Shown here: positions 17,853-26,902 of the stretch, in pieces
How the letters are laid out: every line of letters starts with the position of its first letter
Position numbering within the stretch: position 1 is the first letter of the stretch
Source of the DNA: Rhizobium sp. TH135
Lineage (GTDB): Bacteria; Pseudomonadota; Alphaproteobacteria; Rhizobiales; Rhizobiaceae
Length of the DNA stretch: 64,000 bases
Direction: 5' to 3'
NCBI RefSeq assembly: GCF_002855515.1
Contig: NZ_PKRP01000003.1
Location: forward strand, 620,001 to 684,000
The notes under the pieces: generated by a model
Told to the model about the DNA's origin: nothing
Database searches by the model: none
The model's input: the letters and a program-made list of their open reading frames with translations, nothing else
Made by a program: the position numbers and the translations under genes

Positions 17853-18568
17853 GGATCAGGCTTTCCGCCATTGCACTCGTTCTCCTGACGGCCACTGCCG
17901 CGAGCGCCGGTGACGTGGCGGAGATGCGGCCGATCGGCTTCTCTCCGGACGGCAGGTTCTTCGCCTTTGAGCAATTCGGTCAACAGGACGGCTCCGGTTT
18001 CGCCTATGCGGAAATCCAGGTGATCGACACGCAGACTGATACCTATGTGCCCGGCACGCCGGTTTCGGTCCTGATCCGTCGCGAAGAAGCATCGGTCGGC
18101 GAAGCGCGGCGTGAGAGCCTCGCTCAGGCAAAGACGATCCTCGGTGTCAGAAAGATCGGTGACGACCCGGGCTTTCTGGTCGCCCTGTCGCCGATTGGGG
18201 AATTGTCGGAACAAGTTCGCGAGCTGCGCTACCAGGCCTTCCCGAGCTTGTACGTCTCAGATGGCATCCATCGCCTGTCTCTGGAAGAGTTCAGCGTCGA
18301 AGGCGAGGAACTCTGCCGCAACATGAACGTCAATGTTCAGGGCTTTGCGCTGTCGCTCGCCGATGACAAGAAAGCTGACGCACGGCACGAGGTCTATCGC
18401 GACAAGTCCGTCCCGAAGAGCCGCAACTGCCCGAGCGCTTATGCGATCGGTGGCGCGGTGACACCCGCCTATGGCTCGTCCGCGCCGCACATGGTCATGA
18501 TCCAGGTCGTCTCCCTTGGCTTCGAGGGCAACAATCTGCGCTGGCTCGCCGTTCCGGTGAAGCCTTGA
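17849..18568 (+). CDS. DUF2259 family secreted protein
   Basis: A 239-residue exported protein: signal peptide of about 20 residues (LSAIALVLLTATAASAGD), then a domain of the DUF2259 family (MRPIGFSPDGRFFAFEQFG). Function unknown. The start is a TTG that overlaps the rpe stop (TTGA), so translation is probably coupled to rpe. Its own stop overlaps the TTG start of the next gene in the same way. Two cysteines (in ELCRN and SRNCPS) could form a periplasmic disulfide. Confidence 0.8.
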   Translation: MRIRLSAIALVLLTATAASAGDVAEMRPIGFSPDGRFFAFEQFGQQDGSGFAYAEIQVIDTQTDTYVPGTPVSVLIRREEASVGEARRESLAQAKTILGVRKIGDDPGFLVALSPIGELSEQVRELRYQAFPSLYVSDGIHRLSLEEFSVEGEELCRNMNVNVQGFALSLADDKKADARHEVYRDKSVPKSRNCPSAYAIGGAVTPAYGSSAPHMVMIQVVSLGFEGNNLRWLAVPVKP

Positions 18569-19047
18569 AGCAGTGGCGATGGTTTCCACCGGCTGCGTTG
18601 TGGATCTTCGGTTCGATCGCCTGGGGCTTTGCCATGGCGGCAAGCTTCCTGCTCTCTGTCCATATCTTCGGTCGCGCCACCGGCAGCCATGATCTCAGCC
18701 TGACGGCTATCTACGCAGGCGGTGGCCTCCTGGGCTGGCTGATCGCGCTACCGATTATCCACCTCGCCACCCAGAGGCGCCGGCCATCCGTGGTCCTGGC
18801 TGGATGGGTGCTGCTCCTGGGTATCGTCACCATCGGCGCAACGGCCGGCCTCTACGCGCTGCAATACCGCCATTTCTATGCCCATTGGCACGCACCCTTT
18901 GCCTCACGCATCTGGGGCTACCAGCTGTTCTACACGACCGCCGTTGCCCTCTATCAGTTCGCGGTGCTGGGTGTGCGGCATCTCTTGCCGGCCGGTTTTG
19001 CCATGCTTATCGCCTTGAGCGTGGTGATGGCCCGCCGCAGCCGTTGA
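18565..19047 (+). CDS. Small inner-membrane protein, unknown function
   Basis: A 160-residue protein with four hydrophobic segments: about residues 7-27, 46-66, 73-97 and 122-150. I recognise no family. It begins at a TTG overlapping the stop of the DUF2259 gene, so it belongs to the rpe-DUF2259 transcription unit. It ends 63 bases before purB. Confidence 0.6.
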   Translation: MKQWRWFPPAALWIFGSIAWGFAMAASFLLSVHIFGRATGSHDLSLTAIYAGGGLLGWLIALPIIHLATQRRRPSVVLAGWVLLLGIVTIGATAGLYALQYRHFYAHWHAPFASRIWGYQLFYTTAVALYQFAVLGVRHLLPAGFAMLIALSVVMARRSR

Positions 19048-19110
19048 GCTTGCCGCCCCACTTTGCTAAGGGGGGCCAGCATTTTCCAAGTCCAACGAAA
19101 GACGAGCCCG

Positions 19111-20412
19111 ATGATCCCGCGTTACTCCCGGCCGGAAATGGTCGCCATCTGGTCCCCCGAAACCAAATTCCGCATCTGGTTCGAGATCGAGGCCCATGCC
19201 TGCGACGCGCTCGCCGATCTCGGTGTGATCCCGAAGGAATCCGCCCGCACGATCTGGGAAAAGGGTGGCCCGGCCGAATTCGACGTCGCCCGCATCGACG
19301 AGATCGAAGCCGTCACAAAGCATGACGTCATCGCCTTCCTGACGCATCTCGCCGAATTCATCGGCCCGGATAGCCGCTTCGTCCACCAGGGCATGACATC
19401 GTCGGATGTGCTCGACACGACGCTCAACATCCAGCTGGTGCGCGCCGCCGACATCCTGATCGCCGACATGGACCGCGTGCTGGCGGCCCTCAAGGCGCGC
19501 GCCTTCGAACACAAGGACACGGTCCGGATCGGCCGCAGCCACGGCATTCATGCCGAGCCGACGACCATGGGCCTGACCTTCGCCCGCTTCTATGCCGAAA
19601 TGGCCCGCAACCGCGACCGTCTGGTCAATGCCCGGGCGGAAGTCGCAACCGGCGCGATCTCGGGCGCCGTCGGCACCTTTGCCAATATCGACCCGCGCGT
19701 CGAAGAACATGTCTGCGAAAAGCTCGGCCTCGTGCCGGAGCCGATCTCGACCCAGGTCATCCCGCGCGATCGCCATGCGATGTTCTTCGCCACCCTCGGC
19801 GTCATTGCGTCCTCGATCGAAAATGTCGCGATCGAGATCCGCCACATGCAGCGCACGGAAGTTCTGGAAGCCGAAGAGTTCTTCTCGCCGGGCCAGAAGG
19901 GTTCGTCGGCCATGCCGCACAAGCGCAACCCGGTTCTGACCGAAAACCTGACCGGCCTCGCCCGCTTGGTCCGCATGTCGGTCGTTCCCGCCATGGAAAA
20001 CGTGGCCCTCTGGCACGAGCGCGACATCAGCCATTCGAGCGTCGAGCGCGCGATCGGCCCCGACACCACCATCACCCTTGATTTCGCGCTGAACCGTCTG
20101 GCCGGCGTCATCGAGAAGCTCGTGATCTATCCCGAGAACATGTTGAAGAACATGAATAAGTTCAAGGGCCTGGTCATGAGCCAGCGCGTGCTTCTGGCAC
20201 TGACTCAGGCCGGCGTCTCGCGTGAGGACAGCTACCGCCTCGTCCAGCGCAATGCGATGAAGGTCTGGGAAAAGGGCGCCGACTTCCTGGAAGAGCTGCT
20301 CGGCGATGAAGAGGTTCGCGCCGCCCTTTCGGAAGAAGACATCCGCGAGAAGTTCGACCTCGGCTATCACACAAAACACGTCGATACGATTTTCGCCCGC
20401 GTCTTCGGTTGA
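19111..20412 (+). CDS. purB: Adenylosuccinate lyase
   Basis: Catalyses two fumarate-releasing steps in purine synthesis: SAICAR to AICAR and adenylosuccinate to AMP. The 433-residue protein carries the fumarase/lyase superfamily signature SSAMPHKRNP, plus TSSDVLDTT and GRSHGIHAEP. The frame extends upstream to 19063 but the ATG at 19111 (MIPRYSRPEM) matches the family N terminus. It lies on the same strand as rpe and precedes a hairpin terminator at 20444. Confidence 0.97.
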   Translation: MIPRYSRPEMVAIWSPETKFRIWFEIEAHACDALADLGVIPKESARTIWEKGGPAEFDVARIDEIEAVTKHDVIAFLTHLAEFIGPDSRFVHQGMTSSDVLDTTLNIQLVRAADILIADMDRVLAALKARAFEHKDTVRIGRSHGIHAEPTTMGLTFARFYAEMARNRDRLVNARAEVATGAISGAVGTFANIDPRVEEHVCEKLGLVPEPISTQVIPRDRHAMFFATLGVIASSIENVAIEIRHMQRTEVLEAEEFFSPGQKGSSAMPHKRNPVLTENLTGLARLVRMSVVPAMENVALWHERDISHSSVERAIGPDTTITLDFALNRLAGVIEKLVIYPENMLKNMNKFKGLVMSQRVLLALTQAGVSREDSYRLVQRNAMKVWEKGADFLEELLGDEEVRAALSEEDIREKFDLGYHTKHVDTIFARVFG

Positions 20413-20443
20413 CCGGAGGCGGCAACGCGACATGATGAACTGG

Positions 20444-20475
20444 CGGGCGCGGAGAAATCCGCGCCCGTTTCGTTT
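20444..20475 (+). terminator. Rho-independent terminator after purB
   Basis: A perfect 10-bp stem (CGGGCGCGGA / TCCGCGCCCG) closed by a GAAA tetraloop, followed by TTTCGTTT. It lies 31 bases past the purB stop and before the next small gene. Confidence 0.8.
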
Positions 20476-20492
20476 CGATCGAAGGACATGTC

Positions 20493-20783
20493 ATGCAGCC
20501 TATGGTCCGCCTCGCCACCCTGGCGATCTATGCGATCGCGGTTCTGGGCATCCTCGTCCTTGGCGGCAGCAAATATGACTGGATGGCTGAGGTCGATCCG
20601 ACCTTTGCCGCAAGCTCCATCGAGACCGACGGCAGCCGGCACCTCGTCGCGACCCTGCTGCTCCTCGCAGCCCTGAGCGCAATGTTGGCTCTCGCGGCAA
20701 TGAGCAAAACGAGAGGCAAACGCATTGTGCCTCTCGTTCTGTCCTTCATGGCGGTTGGCGCCTATGCGTTGAGCCGGTGGTAA
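20493..20783 (+). CDS. Small membrane protein, unknown function
   Basis: A 96-residue protein with three predicted membrane segments (about residues 6-24, 48-67 and 76-93) and no recognised domain. The start could also be the ATG at 20502. It follows the purB terminator and is convergent with the DUF2189 gene 16 bases away. Confidence 0.55.
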   Translation: MQPMVRLATLAIYAIAVLGILVLGGSKYDWMAEVDPTFAASSIETDGSRHLVATLLLLAALSAMLALAAMSKTRGKRIVPLVLSFMAVGAYALSRW

Positions 20784-20799
20784 TTGCCCCGGCCGAAGC

Positions 20800-21591
20800 C
20801 TAGACCACCAGCCGGCGATAGAAATGCCAGGTCGCGTGCCCGAGCACCGGCACGATGACCACGAGGCCGACCATCAGGGTCGCCATTCCGATACCAAGCA
20901 AGCCCGCGACCATCAGGCCCCAGACGGCAACCGGCACCGGATTGGCAAGGCTTGCCCTAACCGATGTACCGACAGCAGCCGCTGCCCCGCAGTCGCGGTC
21001 GAGCAACATCGGGAAAGCCACGATGCTGATCGTCAGGGCGACAAGTGCCAGAAGGAAGCCGAAGCCATTGCTCCAGAACAGGAAGGCCCAGGCGTTCGGG
21101 TGGTCGAAGATACCGGTCGCGAAGGCGAACACACCCGGCGCGGGATAGTCACCCACCATGGAGAGGTAGAGCCCGCGCGACACGACCAGCCAGACCATAA
21201 ACAAGGTCACGAGATAGGCGCTCATCATCAGGAGCGACGGCAGCGATGGCGATTTGAAGAGGTCGAGCACGTTCGACCAGTCGGCCGGTTGGCCCAGTTC
21301 GCGGCGCCGGCTGATTTCCATGAGCCCGAGCGCCATCAGTGGTCCGAGCAGAGCAAAGCCTGTCAAAAGCGGGTAGACCATCGGCAGGAGCTCGACGCCG
21401 GCACTCCAGCCGATCATCAGGGCCCCGGCGATAGGATAGATCAGCGCGACAAAGGCATAGTGCGAAGGCTTTTCGCGAAAATCCTCATAGCCTTCACGCA
21501 GGGACGCAAAGACATCCGCGACGGCGATCTGGCGAACCGCAGGCCGTTCAATGTTACCGGTAGCATTGGTCATCACATGGAAAGTCGACAT
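20800..21591 (-). CDS. DUF2189 domain-containing membrane protein
   Basis: A 263-residue polytopic protein of the DUF2189 family with about six membrane segments, starting after a soluble N-terminal stretch (VRQIAVADVFASLREGYEDFRE). Function unknown; family members are often near cytochrome or transport genes. The ATG at 21591 follows a strong GAGGAAG site, so it is preferred over an in-frame ATG at 21612. Confidence 0.8.
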   Translation of the reverse strand: MSTFHVMTNATGNIERPAVRQIAVADVFASLREGYEDFREKPSHYAFVALIYPIAGALMIGWSAGVELLPMVYPLLTGFALLGPLMALGLMEISRRRELGQPADWSNVLDLFKSPSLPSLLMMSAYLVTLFMVWLVVSRGLYLSMVGDYPAPGVFAFATGIFDHPNAWAFLFWSNGFGFLLALVALTISIVAFPMLLDRDCGAAAAVGTSVRASLANPVPVAVWGLMVAGLLGIGMATLMVGLVVIVPVLGHATWHFYRRLVV

Positions 21592-21833
21592 TCTCACTTC
21601 CTCCTCGAGCAAACTGGATCGTTAAGCTGCAAAGTGAAATGCGGGCGGCGTCGGGCCGAGAGGGTCGCGACAACGCGCCGTCTGTATCCTCTGGCGCATC
21701 GTCATCGGATCGACGCACCAGATATGCTGATTAAGGAATTAGTGTATCAGCTAATATCCTTCCTGTCGCGCTCAACGGCGCACGAAGGCGTGAAGCGACT
21801 GATGACGCCGGGCGCCACCAGTCATCGACCTCG
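21592..21833. other. Intergenic region between DUF2189 and tannase genes
   Basis: No gene seen. It contains an imperfect dyad, GCTGAT at 21726-21731 against ATCAGC at 21746-21751, flanked by GATAT (21721-21725) and ATATC (21754-21758). This could be an operator or leader for the DUF2189 gene, or part of the end of the tannase-family gene transcript. Confidence 0.35.
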
Positions 21834-23492
21834 TTATCTGCAGGCGTAGCGTGCTTCGCCTTCAGCGCCCGGATCATCACTGGCGCGTGTGACCGAGGGA
21901 TAGGGGCAATAGACGAAACGCTGCCCCTGGAGCGAACCTGCCTCCTCATTGCCCTCCGTCACACCGGCAGGGATCCCCTCCGGCGCCCTGCCCTTCTCTA
22001 CCCAGTCGACAAGCGGCGCGAAGAAGTCGAAATCATCGAAGCTCGGTCCGCCAGCGCCATGCGGCATGCCGGGGATACGGTAGAGCTCGACGAAATCAGA
22101 GGCGGAACCATCGAGATTTTGGTCGAGCTTGCGATACCAGTTGACCGTATCCAGCACCGAAAAGACGGGATCGGAATTGCCGTGGAACACGATCATCTTG
22201 TGGCCTGCCTGACGGAAAGCTTCAAGCCTGGGATCTGCGGCCCCAGGCGGGACCATGAAGTCAATGGCGGATTGCTGGAAGGTTTCATCGGTCGCAAAGA
22301 TCTTCTGCCCGTCGCGGGCAATATCGAAGTCTCGGAGGAAGGCGATCAACGCCTCGGGCGTGCCACCGACAGCCGTCGGCGGCGTCGTAAACACCTGCGC
22401 CAGCGATGCCGCCCCCATCACCCCGATGATCGGCTTGTTCTTCCAGGCCTCGATCGGGCTTTCGATCTTCCAGGTGCGCCAATTGCCGGATGCGATACCC
22501 GTATCGACGATCCACCGGCTGTAGAGCGCATTGCCCGATGCATCCACCGGGCCGGCCAGGGAGGTTTTCAGCGCATCAACCTGCTTGGTGCTGAGGCATC
22601 CGGAGGTAGCGTCGCCCTCGCAGGTCAGCGAAGTGATGTCGAAGGACTGCTCGCAGCTGTCGGCGTCGGCGATAACACCGTCTTCTGCGCCATCCAGCTT
22701 GTCACAGGCGCCTAGCACGCTGTCAGCCACAAGCTTCAGGTCATCGCGGCTGAAGGATTTTGCGATATCTTCATCGACACTGCTCCAGGCCTGGATATCG
22801 AGTGCATGCTGCACGGCGGCCCTGGGCAGGTTGAAACCGGGATAGCCGACCAGCAATCCGTCGAAGACCTCGGGCATACGCTCCGCAGCCACCATCGCAT
22901 GGCGCCCACCATTGGAGCTGCCCAGACCATAACGGAATGCAATCGGCTTGCCGTAATGAGCCTCGACAATCTCTTCTGCAATCGGTTGGAGGGTTGCAAC
23001 TGCTGCGTAGCCATAGTCACGGCGTGCTTCCGGGTCGAAACCAAACGCGGCACCGCCGGCCAGCCCCTTGTCAGGATTGGCCTTTCCGTCATGGCCTGCG
23101 TCACTGGACACCACCGCATAACCGCGTCCCAGTGCGGTCTCGCTCTTGCGCCCGCCAAGCAGGATGCCGAGCGCCGGCACCACCGCGCCATCATTGCCGC
23201 CATTGAACTGATGGACGAAACGTTCATTCCAGGCGTTCGGTAGCCGCAACTCAAAGCGGATCGCATAGGCCTTGCCGTCAATACCCTGCCTTTCCGTCGT
23301 CTGCCCTCTGACGAGGCAATGGGCCACCGGCACCTCTTCACTCGCTGGGGTGTCGACAGCCTCGGTAAGGGTCACAGCAGATGGGTGGTTGCCGTCCTTG
23401 GCAAGGTCGGCGCAGGCGATTGCCGCCTGCGCGGCGGACGGAGCGAGCCAAGGCAGCAGCATGGCTGCAGCCATCATATGGATGTGCTTCAT
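21834..23492 (-). CDS. Tannase/feruloyl esterase family protein, secreted
   Basis: A 552-residue exported esterase: signal peptide (MAAAMLLPWLAPSAAQAA), then a tannase-family alpha/beta hydrolase that would hydrolyse aromatic esters such as feruloyl or galloyl esters. The nucleophile motif is GSSNGGR (usually GCSTGGR), so the cysteine that normally disulfide-links near the nucleophile is replaced by Ser. A late PGMPHGAGG holds the likely catalytic His, and an Asp-containing FHGNSDPVF precedes it. The ATG at 23492 follows GGGAGGAA. This points to use of plant-derived phenolic esters, which fits a rhizosphere lifestyle. Confidence 0.87.
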   Translation of the reverse strand: MKHIHMMAAAMLLPWLAPSAAQAAIACADLAKDGNHPSAVTLTEAVDTPASEEVPVAHCLVRGQTTERQGIDGKAYAIRFELRLPNAWNERFVHQFNGGNDGAVVPALGILLGGRKSETALGRGYAVVSSDAGHDGKANPDKGLAGGAAFGFDPEARRDYGYAAVATLQPIAEEIVEAHYGKPIAFRYGLGSSNGGRHAMVAAERMPEVFDGLLVGYPGFNLPRAAVQHALDIQAWSSVDEDIAKSFSRDDLKLVADSVLGACDKLDGAEDGVIADADSCEQSFDITSLTCEGDATSGCLSTKQVDALKTSLAGPVDASGNALYSRWIVDTGIASGNWRTWKIESPIEAWKNKPIIGVMGAASLAQVFTTPPTAVGGTPEALIAFLRDFDIARDGQKIFATDETFQQSAIDFMVPPGAADPRLEAFRQAGHKMIVFHGNSDPVFSVLDTVNWYRKLDQNLDGSASDFVELYRIPGMPHGAGGPSFDDFDFFAPLVDWVEKGRAPEGIPAGVTEGNEEAGSLQGQRFVYCPYPSVTRASDDPGAEGEARYACR

Positions 23493-23557
23493 GAAAATTC
23501 CTCCCGATAAACGCCCGGACCGATCTCCTCCCGATCCAGGACAGGAAGATCGTAACA

Positions 23558-23573
23558 TCGGGACAAGTCCCGA
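23558..23573. promoter_or_regulatory. Candidate operator dyad between divergent esterase genes
   Basis: A perfect inverted repeat, TCGGGAC-AA-GTCCCGA, in the 167-base region between the divergent tannase-family and small hydrolase genes. Size and symmetry fit a dimeric repressor site, and both neighbours encode hydrolases. No regulator gene is adjacent. Confidence 0.5.
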
Positions 23574-23659
23574 ACTAGTATGTGTTACGTATTATTTTTA
23601 TCGCCTGTTCAGCCCTGACAAATCTTGACGTCGCCGTTGCGCGACAGCAGATAGGGGCC

Positions 23660-24208
23660 ATGAAAGTCTCTGAAGCAGAAATCCTGATCGTCCCCGGCTA
23701 TACCAATTCCGGCCCCGAACACTGGCAGACCCGCTGGGAGCAGAAGCTCTCGACGGCAAGGCGCGTGGAACAGGCCGAATGGTCGAAGCCGGTTCGCGAG
23801 GATTGGATTGCCCGTGTTGCCGAAGAGGTGAACGCGTCCACGAAACCCGTCGTGCTCGTAGGACATTCCCTCGGCGTGCCCGCCATCGTGCATGCCATCC
23901 CGGAGATGAAGCAGCGTGTTGCCGGCGCGTTTCTGGTGGCTCCCCCTGATGTCGCCAACCCGGAGATACGCCCCAAGCACCTGATGACCTTCGGGCCATA
24001 TCCGCGTCTTCCGCTTCCCTTTCCCTCGATCATGATCGCCAGCCGCAACGATCCTTTCGGCGAATATGCGCATGCAGAAGAGATCGCCAACGCCTGGGGA
24101 TCATTCCTGATCGATGCGGGCGAATCCGGCCATATCAATGCAGAATCTGGCCATGGTCCTTGGCCCGAGGGCACGATGGTCTTCGCCCAGTTTATCGGGC
24201 GCTTGTAA
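23660..24208 (+). CDS. RBBP9/YdeN-type alpha/beta hydrolase
   Basis: A 182-residue serine hydrolase of the RBBP9/YdeN family, with the family start ILIVPGYTNSGPEHWQTRWE and the nucleophile motif VGHSLG. The terminal GHINAESGHGPWPEG holds the likely catalytic His. Biological substrate unknown. The frame is open from 23582, but the ATG at 23660 follows an ATAGGGG site and matches the family start. It is divergent from the secreted tannase-family gene. Confidence 0.88.
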   Translation: MKVSEAEILIVPGYTNSGPEHWQTRWEQKLSTARRVEQAEWSKPVREDWIARVAEEVNASTKPVVLVGHSLGVPAIVHAIPEMKQRVAGAFLVAPPDVANPEIRPKHLMTFGPYPRLPLPFPSIMIASRNDPFGEYAHAEEIANAWGSFLIDAGESGHINAESGHGPWPEGTMVFAQFIGRL

Positions 24209-24246
24209 GGTCAGCGCATCCGGCGACGCCGCCTGCGACCAATTGC

Positions 24247-24284
24247 AAACTTGGTCTTAATGTTCGCCGGAAACGACCAAGTTT
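24247..24284. other. Inverted repeat before the GGDEF-EAL gene
   Basis: A perfect 10-base inverted repeat, AAACTTGGTC at 24247-24256 and GACCAAGTTT at 24275-24284, with an 18-base spacer. It lies between the hydrolase stop and the GGDEF-EAL start. It could be a weak terminator for the hydrolase gene, an operator, or a leader hairpin. Confidence 0.45.
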
Positions 24285-24340
24285 AAATCCTTCTTAAGTT
24301 GGCACTCATAGACTTCCTGCAACCATTCGAGGCCAGGAGC

Positions 24341-26863
24341 ATGATTTTGCACCCAAAAGCAGCCAACTCTGCCACTCCTGGTGCGGGTGAAATGGACATA
24401 TCGCAACTGCCCTGGCCTGCAGCATGGCTGGAACCGGATGGCATCATCCGGAGTGCAAACGAAGCGATGTGCGAGGCCTTTGGCGAGCAGCATATCGCGG
24501 GACATAATGTCGTAGAGTGGCTGAATGGCGCAGACGCGCCGAAGATGGTCGTGGCCCTCAGCCGCATGATGGATGGCATCCCCTCGGTTCTCGAGATTAC
24601 CAAGGCAAACGGAGATCGCCGGCACTTCATCGCAACCCTTGCCGGCCCGAGCGTCCATGGTTCAGGGCCAGCGCCGACGTTCCTTCAGCTGACTGACATC
24701 ACCAGCCTGCGCCGGGAGCTTTACGAGGTCAAGGAGCGCGAGAGCCGATGGAACCACGCGCTTGTTGGCTCGCTCTCCGGCGTATGGGACCAGCGTAGCT
24801 CGGGTGAACTCTACTATTCCGAGATCTGGCGACAGATCCGCGGCATGAGGCCCGGCGATCCATTCCCACCCACCATGGAGGACTGGCTGCAGCTGGTGCA
24901 CCCCCAGGATCGCGAGCGCGTCGTCCACTGCATCGAACGACAGAATGCCGGCGACCCGGAATACACCGTATTCCAGTATCGCGAGCTGCACCGGGAAGGT
25001 CACTATGTCTGGATCGAATGCCGGGGCGCATGCGTTGAACGCGACGAAGAGGGAAAGCCTGCCCGGATCGTCGGCACCGACACCGACATCACCGCCCGCA
25101 AGCAGCAGGAAGAATGGCTTGATGGCCTGTCGCGTCGCCTGAAGCTCGCCGTCGACATTTCCGGGATCGGCATCTTCGAGACCGATTTCGAAGCCGGCAC
25201 GAGCGAGTGGGACGAAGGGATGCGCCGCATCTTCGAAGTCGAAAACGATTGCGACGTCCAGATCGGCGGCTTCTGGGAAAGCAAGCTGCATCCGGAAGAC
25301 CGCAGCCGCACCCTGGCCCATGTCGCAGCCAAGATTGCCGAGCTGAAGCCCTTTACCGACAACTATCGGATCATCGCCAAGGATGGCAGCACCCGTTACA
25401 TCCGCTCCAACAGCCTGCCCTTCATGGATCATGACGGCCGGCTAAAGATGATCGGTGTGAACTGGGATGTCACCGAAGACCAGCGCCTCCGGCAGGAGCT
25501 TGAGCAGCAAAAGATCCTAGCCGAGGCCCGCAACGCGGAACTGGAGCGCACCCGGCTTGAGGCCGAGCAATCGGCCCTGCACGATTATCTGACGGGCCTG
25601 CCGAACAGGCGCTACCTCGAAGAGAAACTCGAGGAGTGGCGCGCTGGCAAGGGCACGCTTGGCGCCGGCATTGCGGTCCTTCACATCGACCTCGACCGCT
25701 TCAAGCAGATCAACGACACCCTTGGCCACGGCGCCGGCGACGCCATGCTGACACTTGCGGCCCGCATCCTGCGCGAAAACGTCCGCGTCAAGGATTTTGC
25801 CGCGCGCATCGGTGGCGACGAATTTGTCGTCATTATCGACCACGAAGGGGCAACATCCACAATTGCGGCGGTTGCAAGCCGGATTATTGCCCATATGCGC
25901 CAGCCGGCCTGGTACAACGGGCAGGAATGCCGCTTCGGTGCGAGCATCGGGATCGCTCATACCCTCACGCGCGACATCGACCCCAAGCAACTCCTGCAAA
26001 ATGCCGATATCGCGCTCTACAAGGCGAAGAACCTCGGCCGCAATCGATACGAATTCTACGCACCGGCCAGCCGAACCATACTGGCCGACGCAAGCCGCCT
26101 TTCCGGTGAGCTTTTGCGGGCGCTGGAGAATGACGAGATCTTCCCCTATTACCAGCTTCAGTTCGATGCCCGGACGCGGTCAGTGGTCGGCGCGGAATGC
26201 CTCGCCCGCTGGCGGCATCCGACAAGGGGAATCATCGGCCCGGACAAGTTCCTGCCGATCGCGGAAGAATATGGCGTGCTCGCCCAGATCGATGGCCTCA
26301 TTCTGGAAAAGGCACTGACCGATCTCGAGGGCTGGAGCGCCGCCGGAATCGCGCCGCCGAAGATATCGGTGAACGTCTCCGCACGCCGCCTGACTGATCC
26401 GGACCTCGCACGTGGACTGCACGACCTCGACATAAAGCCCGGAACCGTTTCCTTCGAACTCCTGGAGAGTGTCTTCCTCGACCGCCAGGACGCCGCCGTG
26501 ATGAGCAACCTCGACATGTTGCGCCGGCTCGCTATCGACATCGAGATCGACGACTTCGGGACCGGACATGCGTCGATCGTCGGCCTGCTCAACCTCAAGC
26601 CGACGACACTCAAGATCGACCGGCAACTGATCGAACATGTGCCCGACAGCCAGGAGCAGAGGATCCTTGTGAAGTCGATCATCCAGATTGCCCGCTCGCT
26701 CGGCATCAAGGTGACGGCGGAAGGCGTGGAAACGGAAGAGCACGCCCGCATCCTCAGCCGCCTCGGTTGTGACGTGCTTCAAGGATACGGATTGGCATGG
26801 CCTGCCAGTGTCGGAGATGTGACCGAGCTCCTCAGAAAACATAAAAAATCCGCCCAGGCATAA
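24341..26863 (+). CDS. PAS-PAS-PAS-GGDEF-EAL cyclic-di-GMP protein
   Basis: An 840-residue cytoplasmic sensor that can make and/or degrade cyclic di-GMP. The N-terminal half holds PAS/PAC modules (about residues 20-115, 130-245 and 255-385) and a linking coiled coil. The GGDEF domain has the intact active-site motif GGDEF near residue 491 and an RxxD inhibitory site (RVKD) five residues before it. The EAL domain reads ECL instead of EAL near residue 619, but the other catalytic residues (NVSARR, ELLES, DDFGTG, LKID, AEGVE) are present. The ATG at 24341 follows a GGAGC site; a TTG at 24299 is an alternative. Confidence 0.93.
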   Translation: MILHPKAANSATPGAGEMDISQLPWPAAWLEPDGIIRSANEAMCEAFGEQHIAGHNVVEWLNGADAPKMVVALSRMMDGIPSVLEITKANGDRRHFIATLAGPSVHGSGPAPTFLQLTDITSLRRELYEVKERESRWNHALVGSLSGVWDQRSSGELYYSEIWRQIRGMRPGDPFPPTMEDWLQLVHPQDRERVVHCIERQNAGDPEYTVFQYRELHREGHYVWIECRGACVERDEEGKPARIVGTDTDITARKQQEEWLDGLSRRLKLAVDISGIGIFETDFEAGTSEWDEGMRRIFEVENDCDVQIGGFWESKLHPEDRSRTLAHVAAKIAELKPFTDNYRIIAKDGSTRYIRSNSLPFMDHDGRLKMIGVNWDVTEDQRLRQELEQQKILAEARNAELERTRLEAEQSALHDYLTGLPNRRYLEEKLEEWRAGKGTLGAGIAVLHIDLDRFKQINDTLGHGAGDAMLTLAARILRENVRVKDFAARIGGDEFVVIIDHEGATSTIAAVASRIIAHMRQPAWYNGQECRFGASIGIAHTLTRDIDPKQLLQNADIALYKAKNLGRNRYEFYAPASRTILADASRLSGELLRALENDEIFPYYQLQFDARTRSVVGAECLARWRHPTRGIIGPDKFLPIAEEYGVLAQIDGLILEKALTDLEGWSAAGIAPPKISVNVSARRLTDPDLARGLHDLDIKPGTVSFELLESVFLDRQDAAVMSNLDMLRRLAIDIEIDDFGTGHASIVGLLNLKPTTLKIDRQLIEHVPDSQEQRILVKSIIQIARSLGIKVTAEGVETEEHARILSRLGCDVLQGYGLAWPASVGDVTELLRKHKKSAQA

Positions 26864-26875
26864 GCCGGGGCGGAT
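26842..26875 (-). terminator. Terminator of the zeta-inhibitor gene, inside the 3' end of the GGDEF-EAL gene
   Basis: On the minus strand an ATCCGCCC / GGGCGGAT stem with an internal GGC/GCC extension is followed by TTTTTT. It ends transcripts of the convergent DUF1476 gene and overlaps the last codons of the GGDEF-EAL gene. Confidence 0.75.
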
Positions 26876-26902
26876 CGATGTCGATGATTACAGAGCCTGG
26901 GA

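Noticed and set aside
19066..20433. Minus-strand open frame over purB
   Set aside because: Antisense to purB; Asp/Arg/Gly-rich composition typical of shadow frames.
23625..23653. TTGACG-17-CAGATA as the promoter of the RBBP9-type hydrolase
   Set aside because: It would put the transcript start at the ATG although a good ribosome site precedes that codon, and the -10 match is poor.
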